Counted from the first letter of the stretch, positions 1 through 8,739 are shown. The stretch is DNA of 64,000 nucleotides from CAWJHE01 sp963842455 (GCA_963842455.1 CAWJHE010000013.1:1-64000), one strand, 5' to 3'. Notes: generated from the sequence alone by a model not told the origin. Program-made: numbers and translations.

Positions 1-136
1 CGCAATAGACCGAGGCAGGATTGGGGAGATTTACCTGAGGTATTTCCGTCGCCACAGGGTCAGGTGTCTGGACCCGTAGCGACGTGCAGGCTGTCAGTGC
101 TATCAAAATGATTGTGAATGTAAAAATTCTTCCCAT
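1..136 (-). CDS. DUF333-type lipoprotein, N-terminal fragment (cut by window edge)
   Basis: Only about 45 N-terminal residues are present; the gene runs off the left edge. The start at 136 gives a short hydrophobic signal ending in the lipobox LTAC, so the product is probably a lipid-anchored envelope protein. The following residues up to NPASVYC match, almost residue for residue, the complete lipoprotein gene at 8871-9470, where this segment opens a DUF333 domain. The DNA is also nearly identical between the two places, so this is a recent duplicate. It would be the last gene of the leftmost module. Function of the family is unknown. Confidence 0.75.
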   Translation of the reverse strand, partial: MGRIFTFTIILIALTACTSLRVQTPDPVATEIPQVNLPNPASVYC

Positions 137-194
137 ATCTTTTTTTCTTTCTGTTTTCCATTTCCCCTGAGAATTATCCGTTTGCACAGCGCTA

Positions 195-341
195 TTAGGG
201 TCTCCCAGGGTTTTGATTCTCTTGTAAAACCGAGATTTTGAAAAAGGGCGATTGGATGCCCAAAAGGCTCATCACCAATGGGCCTAACATAAATATTGTG
301 GTCAATCCTAAAATTAATGCGGTTTTTGCTCGATCATTCAT
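195..341 (-). CDS. small single-span membrane protein (48 aa)
   Basis: A 48-residue reading frame beginning MNDRAKTALI at 341, with one hydrophobic segment at about residues 8-30 and a short polar tail. It lies just upstream of the lipoprotein fragment (1-136). A different small membrane protein (9508-9705) occupies the same relative slot in the second module, which is the main argument that this is a gene. The ribosome binding site is weak (GAGA a few bases upstream). No family is recognised. Confidence 0.4.
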   Translation of the reverse strand: MNDRAKTALILGLTTIFMLGPLVMSLLGIQSPFFKISVLQENQNPGRP

Positions 342-428
342 TTTTTTCTCATACATTCCACATCTTTCTGATCATATATTGGATCGAATATCTCATCTGC
401 TTTGATATCTCGTGATATTGGCATTATG

Positions 429-857
429 TTACAGGTCTGCCAGGTAATTATTGACGGCGAAACCGCATTTCGAGCAGGTTACCTGGTACCAGGAATGAGG
501 TTCTCCGCAATGCTCGCAACGCCAACGCTTGACCTGCAATTCCAGCCATTTTACGAGACCTGTGGTTTGGATCATCATCAAGTTTTTCAACACACATTTC
601 CCATAAGGATATTGCTGATCTGCGATGAATTTAAGCATAAGGTCACAGGTCGTGAATTTGCCACATTCGATGCAGAATTCGAATCCTTCGCCGATGGCGC
701 ACGCTTTGATCCTGCAGGTTTTACAAAACCCGGTGGTTTTCTCGCTTTTGCATCCATAGCAACACTTATCTTCTATGAGTTTTCCGGCTTTAGTTGCCAT
801 CATGACTGGGCAGGCGCCACAAAACACACCACAATAACCATCAAGAACGTAATCCAT
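429..857 (-). CDS. DUF3795-like cysteine-rich protein
   Basis: A 142-residue cytoplasmic protein starting MDYVLDGYCGVFCGACP. It has the run of CxxC and CC pairs typical of DUF3795 in its first ~75 residues, likely holding a metal or cluster. A C-terminal zinc-ribbon-like pair (CEHCG and CSKCG) follows. The start at 857 is preferred because AGAGGA lies five bases upstream; a longer reading from 887 has no ribosome site and overlaps the preceding gene. It follows the quinone oxidoreductase gene in the same direction, probably in one operon. No catalytic role can be assigned. Confidence 0.8.
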   Translation of the reverse strand: MDYVLDGYCGVFCGACPVMMATKAGKLIEDKCCYGCKSEKTTGFCKTCRIKACAIGEGFEFCIECGKFTTCDLMLKFIADQQYPYGKCVLKNLMMIQTTGLVKWLELQVKRWRCEHCGEPHSWYQVTCSKCGFAVNNYLADL

Positions 858-883
858 GTTTCCTCTTTTGGTAAAAAAACTGA

Positions 884-1862
884 TCAATGTACTCTAATGA
901 CGACCTTCCCCTTCGGGTGTTCATTTTCAAAATATCGGAATGCCTCGGGAGTTTTTTCGAGCGGGAAACATCCATCAATCACAGGTTTGATATCTCCTGC
1001 TTCGATTAATTCTTTGATCAGGATCAGATCATTGCTGTTATGTTCCAGCGAAAGAATACTGATTTTTTGCGTTTCTGGCATCGGGTTGCGTTTCGCCCTG
1101 CTCCCCGCCTGGATAAGTTGACGCATGGAGCCCCCGACAACGACATAGGATCCACTTGGTTCTAACGCACGAAGATAATCCTCAATAGGGTGGAAACCGT
1201 TTACAACCAGGATCAAATCGTACTGAATCCCGCTTAGAGTTAAATTTTGCACCTTATAATCAATAACATAATCTGCCCCAAGGGAACGCGCCATTTCCAA
1301 GATTCCGCGTACTGCATACCGCGGTGACTTCGGCCCCAAAGGCTTTGGCGATCTGCAGGGCAAAGATTCCAACCCCTCCCGAAGCGCCATAAATAAGCAC
1401 CTTCTGCCCGGGTTGTATGTTCCCCTTGTCTCGCAACCCCTGCAAGGCGGTCACCGCCGCCAAAGGAACTGCAGCCGCCTGTTCGAAGGTAAGGTTGGCG
1501 GGTTTCAGTGTCAACAGGTTTTCGCTGGCACACACAAACTCAGCAAAGGTGCCCTTGCCGGTTGAACTTGGCAAGAATCCAAAGACTTCATCACCCGGCT
1601 TGAACTGCTTGACTTTACGGCCAATTGCCTCAACCCGCCCGGCAAGGTCAGCTCCGAGGATCTTGTTTTTGGGACGGAAAAGGCCTCCAGGCATCAGTCG
1701 CATAAAAAGCGGATTTGCCCGCAGCATTCGCAAGTCACGCGAATTGAGAGAGGCAGCATGAATTTGGATCAGCACCTCGTCTTCTTGCGGAACTGGTTTC
1801 TCCACCTCCCGGAGCTTGAGAACATCCGGCGAACCGTACCTGGGGCAGATAATTGCTTTCAT
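884..1862 (-). CDS. zinc-free MDR NAD(P)H:quinone oxidoreductase-like, frameshifted
   Basis: Medium-chain dehydrogenase/reductase of the quinone reductase group. It starts MKAIICPRYGSPDVLKL, has the GroES-like N-terminal half, then the nucleotide-binding motif GASGGVG near residue 150. The zinc ligands of true alcohol dehydrogenases are absent. The reading frame breaks at about 1297: after VCSTRNL the protein continues as EMARSLGADYVIDYK only if one G is removed from CTTGGAAATG. With that base removed it is ~326 residues, matching the intact paralogues at 9702-10685 and 15863-16840. Either a sequencing insertion or a recent pseudogene. It likely reduces quinones or enones with NADPH; the substrate is unknown. 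Confidence 0.8.
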
Positions 1863-1864
1863 AA

Positions 1865-2320
1865 TTAAACCTTTCCTTTTTGCTTGTCGAACAGATAACC
1901 TATGACCAATCCAAGAGCAAGAAACCTTGGGGCATTCATTCCTGTGTCGAGCACGAGGAAGACAAGTGCATGAGCTGGGTTTCCAATCGCTGAAAGAACC
2001 TCGATAATGACCATTGCACTAAAGCTAAGGATCAATGCCTTGAAGACGGGATTTTTGCCGGGAAGCCTGGAATAGAAACGCAGCAGAAAAAAACTAACGC
2101 TGAATGCGATTACCATTCCGCCCACCAGCGCCTCAACCAGGGCCACAGGCAGAGAAGAGATCGAGAACGCGGCCTTATAGGCTGCAGCAATAGGGGAAAC
2201 AGCCATTAAAAAGTCAGTGACCCAGAATGCCGCACATCCCGCGACTGCTAACTTAAGCAGTTTCTTTGAGAAATCGTGCGAAGACTCTTGCTTGCTTAGA
2301 CCTGTGGCTCTAGTTTGCAT
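1865..2320 (-). CDS. four-helix membrane protein, paralogue of the next gene
   Basis: A 151-residue integral membrane protein with about four hydrophobic helices and a positively charged C-terminus. The start MQTRATGLSK at 2320 is chosen because AAGGTAAC precedes it; a longer reading from 2401 would run into the upstream gene. It shares the central RLPGKNPVFKALILS pattern with the proteins at 2331-2804 and 10682-11197, so all three are one family. It lies 2 bases from the oxidoreductase start, so co-translation is likely. No known family or function recognised. Confidence 0.7.
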   Translation of the reverse strand: MQTRATGLSKQESSHDFSKKLLKLAVAGCAAFWVTDFLMAVSPIAAAYKAAFSISSLPVALVEALVGGMVIAFSVSFFLLRFYSRLPGKNPVFKALILSFSAMVIIEVLSAIGNPAHALVFLVLDTGMNAPRFLALGLVIGYLFDKQKGKV

Positions 2321-2330
2321 GACTGTTACC

Positions 2331-2804
2331 TTATTGCAACCCGGAAGGGCTGGCTGCGACTTCAGTTGATTTGACTTCCCTGTGCTGTATCGTACACACA
2401 TAACCTATCGCGATACCCAAGGCGGTGATGCGGATCACGTTGAATACTGTTCCGATGATGAAATACCGCAAGACATTACTTGTGGCAAAGAAACTTGACG
2501 GACCACCGAGCAGGATCGTGACAATGACCAGCACAAGAGAGCTCAGGAGGACTGATTTCAGGATCGGGTTCTTACCCGGGATCCTGTCATAGAAACGCTG
2601 CAGTGGAAAACTGACCCACAACCCGATGATCAAACCGCCGATCAGGGATTCCAACAGCATGGGATAATACGAAATAGACATGGCAGCTCTGTAATCCGCG
2701 GCGATAGCAGTACGCGAGATCGCAAAGTTAGCCAACCAGAAAGCCAGGCCTCCCACCAGGGTGAGCACCAATACCTTTTTCAAGATTCCTTTTTTATTTA
2801 TCAT
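2331..2804 (-). CDS. four-helix membrane protein
   Basis: A 157-residue membrane protein starting MINKKGILKKVLVLTLVGG, with about four transmembrane helices. The conserved blocks ISRTAIAADYRAAMSISYYP and DRIPGKNPILKSV are shared closely with 10682-11197 in the second module. The start at 2804 follows the purine-rich stretch AAAGAGTAAAG. It sits between a DUF4386 gene and another paralogue of itself, all on the minus strand. It could be a subunit or accessory of the neighbouring membrane proteins, but this is inference. Confidence 0.7.
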   Translation of the reverse strand: MINKKGILKKVLVLTLVGGLAFWLANFAISRTAIAADYRAAMSISYYPMLLESLIGGLIIGLWVSFPLQRFYDRIPGKNPILKSVLLSSLVLVIVTILLGGPSSFFATSNVLRYFIIGTVFNVIRITALGIAIGYVCTIQHREVKSTEVAASPSGLQ

Positions 2805-2818
2805 CTTTACTCTTTTCT

Positions 2819-3505
2819 TTATTCCGGATTCACGGACAATTGAGGTTTTACAGCCTTGATGGCAAGCCACACTGCCAGGGAGACTTCAGCAATAAAACTG
2901 ATCACGGTGCATGGATACGCTATGACCGCGAGGTCAGGGAGGATCAAGCGTTGACAGACATAGATGAATTGACAAATGCCATCTGCGATCAACAACATGC
3001 CGAGCACCTTTGGAAGGAACTCTGACTTCAACACCAGGTAACCTAGCGGAAAGAGCCAGACCCCGTAAGGCACCTGGGCGATAACGACCCCGGTCTTATA
3101 GAAACTGAAGAAAAACACCGCCAGCGCTTGCAGTTGATCCGGCTGGAAGGCCTTGATGGCTTCTGGCCCGTTCAAGATCAACAGGCTGGCAAACAGGCAA
3201 AGCGAGCTGAATAACCAGACCGCAAAACCGGTTACATTGAATAACAGGAACAATAAGGCTAGATCTTTATTCACCGGCTTAAGCAGCACATACAGAGCCC
3301 AGGCTGCCAAAAGGAAAAGAACCACCGAAAAAAGATTGATCACAAAGCCAATGCGGAACTGCGTGGCGTGGGTCAGGATGTGATCAATTGTGACCGGTGC
3401 TTCCACGAATACGAATTTCCCGAATAGATTAGCGATAACCGAGGTGACCACGTAAAGCAGGTAAAGCAAGCCGGCGGTTCTGGCGATCTTATTGATTGAA
3501 TTCAT
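2819..3505 (-). CDS. DUF4386 family membrane protein
   Basis: A 228-residue protein with about six or seven transmembrane helices. It opens MNSINKIARTAGLLYLLYVV, which is the characteristic DUF4386 N-terminus (an RxAGLLYL-like element in helix 1). The C-terminal part, with FLPKVLGMLLIADGICQFIY and the AEVSLAVWLAIKAVKP helix, also fits the family. AAAGGAGAAA precedes the start. DUF4386 proteins have no established biochemical function. It is the second DUF4386 gene of this module, 114 bases downstream of the first. Confidence 0.85.
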   Translation of the reverse strand: MNSINKIARTAGLLYLLYVVTSVIANLFGKFVFVEAPVTIDHILTHATQFRIGFVINLFSVVLFLLAAWALYVLLKPVNKDLALLFLLFNVTGFAVWLFSSLCLFASLLILNGPEAIKAFQPDQLQALAVFFFSFYKTGVVIAQVPYGVWLFPLGYLVLKSEFLPKVLGMLLIADGICQFIYVCQRLILPDLAVIAYPCTVISFIAEVSLAVWLAIKAVKPQLSVNPE

Positions 3506-3572
3506 TTTTTTCTCCTTTAATTGTGATTGATTTTGGCGTAAACAAACCGCGTACGCCTAATTATGATTTGAC

Positions 3573-3608
3573 AGGGGAGGGAGAGGTCTTCAGCCCTCCC
3601 ACTCCCCT
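3573..3608 (-). promoter_or_regulatory. GC-rich imperfect hairpin between two DUF4386 genes
   Basis: AGGGGAGGGAG on one side pairs with CTCCC-AC-TCCCCT on the other across a short loop, leaving a two-base bulge. It lies in the 114-base gap between the two DUF4386 genes and has no T-run, so it is more likely an mRNA-stabilising or attenuating hairpin than a strong terminator. Confidence 0.35.
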
Positions 3609-3619
3609 ATATAGCAAAT

Positions 3620-4378
3620 CTATGCCGCGCTCAAAAGCTCGTTCGTCGCTGTTTTTGCAGACCCAGAAGCGATAGCAGATGGATTAAAACCTTTCGCGAT
3701 CAGCCATACCGCAAGAACCATTTCCTGTAAAAAAATGGGAAACACTAGAGGAATGTAGCTGGTAATACGGTTACCGCTGAACAAGGACAGCACGCACGCG
3801 GTCATCATCAGGATGATCGCGACGATACCGAAGCCCGACAGCCATCGGGGAATGAGCCGTGATTGGAAGAACAGGTAGTAGTACATAAATGCACCCAGGC
3901 AGAAGGCGAACACTGCCAACAGCGCGGCGTTGTCGCGTACGCTCACCAACAAATTACCGATCGCCTGAAGCGACGTACGATCGGCAACTCCCGCTGTTGT
4001 GGACTGCTGGCCGAGTGTCAGCAGGGACAGCAGGCTCAAGACGCCGACCATGTAAAAGACTGCCTCCAGGGCCCTGAAGACCACAGATCCAAGGGCCAGA
4101 CCTGCATTCGACCCCTTCATGACCGGATACATCGCGATGGCTATGCCGCCACTTGCAAAAGCGGCGACGAGACGAAAGAGCACTCCTGCGGCCACCTGGT
4201 TCGTATGTGCGGAGAACCGAGTGAGGTAGTCAGTACCAGTCAGAACAGGTGTGAGCGCGTCAGCCACGAATCCTGCGACGGTCGCAATGATGAAAATCAC
4301 GCCTGTAATGACCGCAATCTTTCGAAATGAAAGTTTTACATTTGGATCTATTCCGGTAGTCGATTTGTTTGTATTCAT
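3620..4378 (-). CDS. DUF4386 family membrane protein
   Basis: A 252-residue polytopic membrane protein with about seven helices. It starts MNTNKSTTGIDPNVKLSFRK and continues with the KIAVITGVIFIIATVAGFVA helix typical of DUF4386. The C-terminus ends in a conserved AVWLIAKGFNPSAIA tail, shared with the DUF4386 protein at 13469-14188 (AVWLIVKGFNRSAIA). The start at 4378 is preferred over an in-frame GTG three codons earlier because AAAGGTG then acts as the ribosome site. Upstream lies the repeated leader ATCGTTCAAAAAAGG, seen in front of other genes of these modules. Function unknown. Confidence 0.85.
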   Translation of the reverse strand: MNTNKSTTGIDPNVKLSFRKIAVITGVIFIIATVAGFVADALTPVLTGTDYLTRFSAHTNQVAAGVLFRLVAAFASGGIAIAMYPVMKGSNAGLALGSVVFRALEAVFYMVGVLSLLSLLTLGQQSTTAGVADRTSLQAIGNLLVSVRDNAALLAVFAFCLGAFMYYYLFFQSRLIPRWLSGFGIVAIILMMTACVLSLFSGNRITSYIPLVFPIFLQEMVLAVWLIAKGFNPSAIASGSAKTATNELLSAA

Positions 4379-4548
4379 TTCTTTCACCTTTTTTGAACGA
4401 TATGGATGAGTTTCATTGAATGGTCCCAGTTACTGCATGGGATTGGACTTGAATAAAATTGTGGTCGCCACCCTATTCCCAAGGGCTGAAATGGGCTAGA
4501 AATGTGTTCAAAGGCAAACCTCCTTTCAATGTAGCTTATATCCATTTA

Positions 4549-4818
4549 CTATTTGACATCTGGCGTATCTGCCTGGCCGGATTCAACAGGACCGACTGAG
4601 ACCAATGGCATGCCTAAATCACGCACTTTTTTTAGCAATCCATGCAACGCGGCCTGATCGACCACCGGGCCAGTTAAAAGCGTATCGCCGTCCTCTTCCA
4701 GCGTGATGGTCAGGCCCTCAAACCAGTCTGTCCACTGGCTGTCCAGGTGTCCCTTGATGCGGATTTCAAAGCAGGGTGGCAGGTTACATTTTTCGTCGGA
4801 TCTTGGTTTTTCACTCAT
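4549..4818 (-). CDS. small conserved soluble protein (IRIKG/TDWFEG family)
   Basis: An 89-residue soluble protein with the blocks EIRIKGHLDSQWTDWFEG, LTGPVVDQAALHGLLKKVRD and LGMPLVSV. The protein at 11194-11478 is a close paralogue with the same spacing, and both place 18 residues before IRIKG, which supports the ATG at 4818. A GTG at 4830 with AAAGGA just upstream is an alternative start. It is the first gene of its module, directly behind the operator-like region 4848-4930. Proteins of this kind are widespread in Chloroflexota as far as I recall, without a known activity. Confidence 0.75.
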   Translation of the reverse strand: MSEKPRSDEKCNLPPCFEIRIKGHLDSQWTDWFEGLTITLEEDGDTLLTGPVVDQAALHGLLKKVRDLGMPLVSVGPVESGQADTPDVK

Positions 4819-4847
4819 ATAAAGTCTCACTTTTTTCCTTTCTGCGT

Positions 4848-4930
4848 TTATCTGCCCAAAGGATACGACTTGATCATGTGAAATGTCATCACAACATGAT
4901 GTGATTGAGGTTGTGATTTTTTTAACGAAA
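4848..4930 (-). promoter_or_regulatory. operator-like region in front of module A
   Basis: The core at 4884-4921 matches a second site at 5791-5828 at 32 of 38 positions. Read on the minus strand it contains ATCACAACC and ATCACAT direct half-sites and a TGTTGTGATGACA half. Further toward the gene, both sites share CCTT-GG--AGATAAA, a possible -10 region. The location just after a LuxR C-terminus and just before the first gene of a minus-strand operon fits a MalT-type activator target. Binding is inferred from position and conservation only. Confidence 0.5.
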
Positions 4931-5001
4931 AATTAAAAAAGACCCGGCAGTTGGCCTGGAGCCACCTGTCGGGGTTATGGTTTGGAGTTATGAATCCGCT
5001 A

Positions 5002-5103
5002 TTACAAATCGCCTTCTTCCATCCAGCGGTCGTTGCCCCCCAGTTTGAAGATAACGTGCTTGCTGTGTGCGCGCAAAGTGCCGACAAAAGATGTGGCTAC
5101 TTG
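5002..5103 (-). pseudogene. 3' stump of a MalT-like LuxR regulator
   Basis: On the minus strand this stretch reads LQVATSFVGTLRAHSKHVIF and then KLGGNDRWMEEGDL before a stop. It aligns without gaps with the recognition-helix end of the LuxR domain of the neighbouring intact regulator (SVSINTFRTHTKNIFIKLGV then NDR). The rest of the gene is gone, replaced upstream by the acetyltransferase gene at 5138-5656. The match is clear but diverged, so this is the remnant of a different paralogue, not a fresh copy. It is followed by the same operator-like sequence that follows the intact gene. Confidence 0.7.
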
Positions 5104-5137
5104 TAAATACGAGGAATTTGTCTGAACCCGTGTCAGG

Positions 5138-5656
5138 TTATATTTTCAATGCATAAACAAAATGAAGATATATTTGACCTCGAAATTCAGTTTCTTCGTC
5201 ACCTACTTTAACAAATCCTAGCCTTTCCAAGAGTTGTATGCATTTATTATTCTCAAAGTACACAATCGCGTTGATTCTTTCCACCCCCATTTTATGCTTT
5301 GCAAATTCAATAATGGCTTTTACTGCTTCCGACATATAGCCCTTGCCATTGTAGGGTTCCATTAACTCAAACCCAATTTCTACTTCTTTTTTGTCAGGAT
5401 TCCACAAATGATAACCACATGTTCCAAGTTTTGAATTTGTGGTTTTATCAACTAAGACCCATCTGTTTTGCCTTCTTGGTTCAACAATAGTATAGAAATC
5501 AATTAATTCATCTGCTTGAGAAATTTCCGTCATAGGCTCTGCGTCAAATAAATATCTGTTAATGAAATCATTTTGGAATTCTTCTAAAATGAAATCTCGA
5601 TCAAATTGGTCGATGCATTTTAATAGTAAACGATTGGTTTCAATGTTGGTGAACAT
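5138..5656 (-). CDS. GNAT N-acetyltransferase (RimJ/RimL-like)
   Basis: A 172-residue acetyltransferase of the Acetyltransf_3 type. It opens with IETNRLLLKCIDQFD and has the EIGFELMEPYNGKGYMSEAV segment, which carries the acetyl-CoA pyrophosphate-binding loop (here YNGKGYMSEA). It ends with the ERINAIVYFENNKCIQLLER part and the LGFVKVGDE strand. Substrate unknown; family members acetylate protein N-termini, antibiotics or small amines. The DNA is visibly more AT-rich than its neighbours, and the gene sits between an intact and a truncated LuxR gene, so it may have come in by transfer. Confidence 0.85.
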   Translation of the reverse strand: MFTNIETNRLLLKCIDQFDRDFILEEFQNDFINRYLFDAEPMTEISQADELIDFYTIVEPRRQNRWVLVDKTTNSKLGTCGYHLWNPDKKEVEIGFELMEPYNGKGYMSEAVKAIIEFAKHKMGVERINAIVYFENNKCIQLLERLGFVKVGDEETEFRGQIYLHFVYALKI

Positions 5657-5764
5657 ATAATCTCCTGATATTTTTTATTTAGCTCAGAAGGTGTGAACCT
5701 AGCAATTCAAATTATAATAATCATTACGTTCAAATTACTTTTCTACTTCCGCTATTTATCTTTC

Positions 5765-5828
5765 CAAGGGAACCAGCATTAGTTGTTGGGTGTCATCACC
5801 AACTAATGTGATTAGGGTTGTGATTTTT
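5765..5828 (-). promoter_or_regulatory. second operator-like copy, in front of the acetyltransferase
   Basis: Positions 5791-5828 match 4884-4921 at 32 of 38 bases, including the ATCACAACC and ATCACAT half-sites on the minus strand. The CCTTGG-AAGATAAA element toward the gene is shared too. It lies ~70 bases after the stop of the intact LuxR gene and ahead of the GNAT gene. This is the same relative position as the other copy has to the LuxR stump and module A. Likely a regulator-adjacent activator site. Confidence 0.5.
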
Positions 5829-5899
5829 GGCGAAATAAAAATCCCAGCTAGATGTTTTGAAGAAACCTTCCAGGGTAAGGGTTTGCCAATTAGGGACAG

Positions 5900-8689
5900 C
5901 TAGAATAGTTCAAGTCCTTCGGCACGACGGATGGCTGCCCGGCGGTCGTTGACTCCCAGTTTGATAAAAATGTTTTTGGTGTGGGTACGAAAGGTGTTAA
6001 TCGACACGCTCATTTTTTGGGCGATTTCTGGTCCGCTTAAGTCGCTTCGCAACAGCTTGAGCACTTCCAGCTCACGTTGGCTCAATGGCTCGATAAGGGG
6101 CTGGGAAAAGGTTAAACCAGGTTTGTCTGCGCTTATCAACCTCTCAGATTCAAATGCTGCCAACAGCCTTCCAGTATAGTCTGACATAAATCCACGCGAG
6201 ACAGCTTCGCTAAGCAGTTCCATTATGCTTGGGCCATCATCAAGGAATATGCGGACGTAGCCTTGTGGCTCTGCCAACGCAAGAGCATTCTCCAAAGACA
6301 AGAGAGCAGCAGTGTGGTTACCTTGCGCGTGATAAGCGATCGCCTGCAATACCAGGATTTCGATCACACTTCCCGTCCTCCCACCTTCCTCCGCTGCTTT
6401 TAGCAGACGCTCCAACAGCCCCATTACCTCAGAAATGGAACCATCTGCACGGTCGCTCAGATAGCGGGCCAGGAGCACCCTGGCCAGGGTGATGTGCTCG
6501 AACTCGCGCAGGTAGCTGAGGTCGTCCTCAACGGACAGGCCCTGCTCACGCGCCCAGCCCAGGGCTTCACCCAACCTACCCTGGGCGACCCACACCCGTG
6601 TCTTCCGCGTCGCGATCGGACGCACATTCGGGGAAAGGGCACCATCGTATAGGCGCTCGGCCTGGTCGAGCAGGTCGAGCGCGCCATCCAGATCACCTTC
6701 GGCCTCCCTTATGCGCGCCATCGCCGCGCACCAGCGATACGGGTTTTGCGGTAACCCGGCAAGCTCACCCAGAGTCTGGCTTGTGAGCAAGTGCTGCGTG
6801 GCGGTCTTCAGATCGTTGTGCTCATAGTGAAGGGCGCTCATGCCCACGTACATATCTGCCGCTCCCCGCAGGACTGGCGCGCCCGGCTCCGTCGCCCACT
6901 GCAATGCCCGCTCATAAGTGGTCATTGCCTCGTGGAGACAGCCTTGGGTAATCTGTATATCCGCCAGGACGATGGCGCCACCGATGGCGGGAGAGATGTA
7001 ACCGGCTAGCCGCACATTCGCCATGCCATCGGCAGTCATCCGGCGGGCGGTGTCGAGATCCCCACTCGTCCATGCGGCGAGTCCCAACTGCGAAGCTGCC
7101 CCACCCAACATCAGATGGGCGTCCTCAGGTGCGAGATCGAGCACCCGTCGAGCGTTTTTCACGGTCTCAGGCATATCGCCCCGGGCCAGAGCCTGCGCGG
7201 CACGGAGAAGGGCGATCATACCCGGCAGACGTCGAAATTCCTCTTCGTCCACGACGACCATTCCCGCCGCCGGGGATTCTGGTCGCTCACGCATGTCAGC
7301 CGTCGTGTCCAGCCACCATTCGGCGTCCCTCAGTCGAGCATCAACAGCCTCTAGCTCTCCGCCACCAAATAATGCGTATGCATAGGCAACACTGAGCACT
7401 GGCCTAACGCGGATCAACTCGTCGGGTAACGCTTTGAGCCAGCCGAGTTCTGTGACCGTGGCTCCCTGTCGGTTCCTGCGCATTTCTGGTACTGCCAGTT
7501 CGATCAAGGTCGCCGCTCGCTCGAAATCTTTCGCTGCCAGCGCATGGTGGATCGCATCAGCTGCCGAACCGTTGTGTTCGTACCATTCACTGGCACGTCG
7601 GTTCAATACGTGCACATCCATGTCTTCGTCCATCCCACTTTTTTCTTCCCCTGTAGATAAGGCGATACTTCGCAGCAACCGTTGACGTAATAAATCCACA
7701 AAGAGAGGATGATAGCGGTACCAGCGCCGTTCGTTATCCAGGGGAACTATGAACAAGTTGGCGTGTTCAAGATATTCCAGGGTTTCTTGCCCAGAACCAA
7801 TAGGGGCAAGCAGAACAGCCTCACAAAGGGAGCCACACAGGCGCTCGAGAATCGATGTGCGTAGTAAAAAAGCCTGAACACTTTCGCACTGCTGTTGCAG
7901 GACTTCCTCCATCAGATAATCCAGCACAAAATGGTTACTACCGGTGAATGATTTGATGAAACTAGCGGTGTCTGACAGTCCTTGCATGGAAAGCGCAGCC
8001 AACTGAAGGCCGGCAATCCAACCCTCGGTGCGGGCTTCCAGTACTGCAACATCTTCTACTGAAAGGTTCAAACCCATGACTTGGTTTAGAAATTCAGCAG
8101 CTTCCTCTAGAGAAAAGCGTAGATCGCTTGCGCGAAATTCTTTTAATTGACCCCGGGCACGTAACCTTGCCAGGGGAATATCTGGATCTTCACGCGTGGT
8201 AATGACCAGGCGCATCTGCTTGGGCAGATGTTCAATCAGAAAGGTGAGAGCCTTGTCAATCGGTTTGGAATCAATGGAGTGGTAGTCATCAAGGACGAAG
8301 ATAAAGAAATCGGGGACGATGGAGATCTCATTGATCAAGGTTGACAGAATCGATTCCGTGGATGGCGGTTGGGGAGATTGGAGCGGATCCAAAACTCCTT
8401 CACCGATCGTAGGTGCTATTGTTTGCAAAGCAGCGATGAAGTAGATCAGAAAGCGTGTGAGGTCGTTATCCCCTTCGTCTAGCGACAACCAGGCGACCGG
8501 ACACCTGCAATTGGCAATCCATTCACTGACCAGGGTGGTTTTGCCAAATCCTGCAGGAGCAGAGATGAGGGTTAGTTTACAGCCTCTTGCCAGCCCATCA
8601 TTCAGCCGCTCGATCAGGCGCGGACGGAGAACAATAAATGGGCGAGGTGGGGGAATATAAAGTTTGGTGGCTAGAATTGGCGTAGACAT
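5900..8689 (-). CDS. MalT-like STAND LuxR-family transcriptional regulator
   Basis: A 929-residue signal-responsive transcriptional activator. It begins MSTPILATKLYIPPPRP, a typical start for this group, and has Walker A APAGFGKTT at about 44-52 and Walker B FVLDDYH near 131-137. A long alpha-helical TPR-like sensor region follows (roughly 340-830), and a LuxR helix-turn-helix at about 865-925 (PLSQRELEVLKLL, then TFRTHTKNIFIKLGV). MalT-type proteins are ATP-dependent STAND activators that oligomerise on inducer binding; the inducer here is unknown. It lies upstream of the acetyltransferase and two copies of an operator-like sequence, its probable targets. Confidence 0.93.
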   Translation of the reverse strand: MSTPILATKLYIPPPRPFIVLRPRLIERLNDGLARGCKLTLISAPAGFGKTTLVSEWIANCRCPVAWLSLDEGDNDLTRFLIYFIAALQTIAPTIGEGVLDPLQSPQPPSTESILSTLINEISIVPDFFIFVLDDYHSIDSKPIDKALTFLIEHLPKQMRLVITTREDPDIPLARLRARGQLKEFRASDLRFSLEEAAEFLNQVMGLNLSVEDVAVLEARTEGWIAGLQLAALSMQGLSDTASFIKSFTGSNHFVLDYLMEEVLQQQCESVQAFLLRTSILERLCGSLCEAVLLAPIGSGQETLEYLEHANLFIVPLDNERRWYRYHPLFVDLLRQRLLRSIALSTGEEKSGMDEDMDVHVLNRRASEWYEHNGSAADAIHHALAAKDFERAATLIELAVPEMRRNRQGATVTELGWLKALPDELIRVRPVLSVAYAYALFGGGELEAVDARLRDAEWWLDTTADMRERPESPAAGMVVVDEEEFRRLPGMIALLRAAQALARGDMPETVKNARRVLDLAPEDAHLMLGGAASQLGLAAWTSGDLDTARRMTADGMANVRLAGYISPAIGGAIVLADIQITQGCLHEAMTTYERALQWATEPGAPVLRGAADMYVGMSALHYEHNDLKTATQHLLTSQTLGELAGLPQNPYRWCAAMARIREAEGDLDGALDLLDQAERLYDGALSPNVRPIATRKTRVWVAQGRLGEALGWAREQGLSVEDDLSYLREFEHITLARVLLARYLSDRADGSISEVMGLLERLLKAAEEGGRTGSVIEILVLQAIAYHAQGNHTAALLSLENALALAEPQGYVRIFLDDGPSIMELLSEAVSRGFMSDYTGRLLAAFESERLISADKPGLTFSQPLIEPLSQRELEVLKLLRSDLSGPEIAQKMSVSINTFRTHTKNIFIKLGVNDRRAAIRRAEGLELF

Positions 8690-8739
8690 AGATCAATTAT
8701 ACGTTACATACATCAAGATTTATTAGCAGCAGAACCTTA

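Noticed and set aside
402..1121. 239-codon open frame on the plus strand opposite the DUF3795 and oxidoreductase genes
   Set aside because: It lies wholly over minus-strand genes with clear families, and its translation shows no domain or sensible start.
4402..4548. Leader peptide with a strong AAAGGAGG site before the DUF4386 gene
   Set aside because: The only frame is 12-14 codons from a TTG with poor spacing and shows no regulatory codon run.
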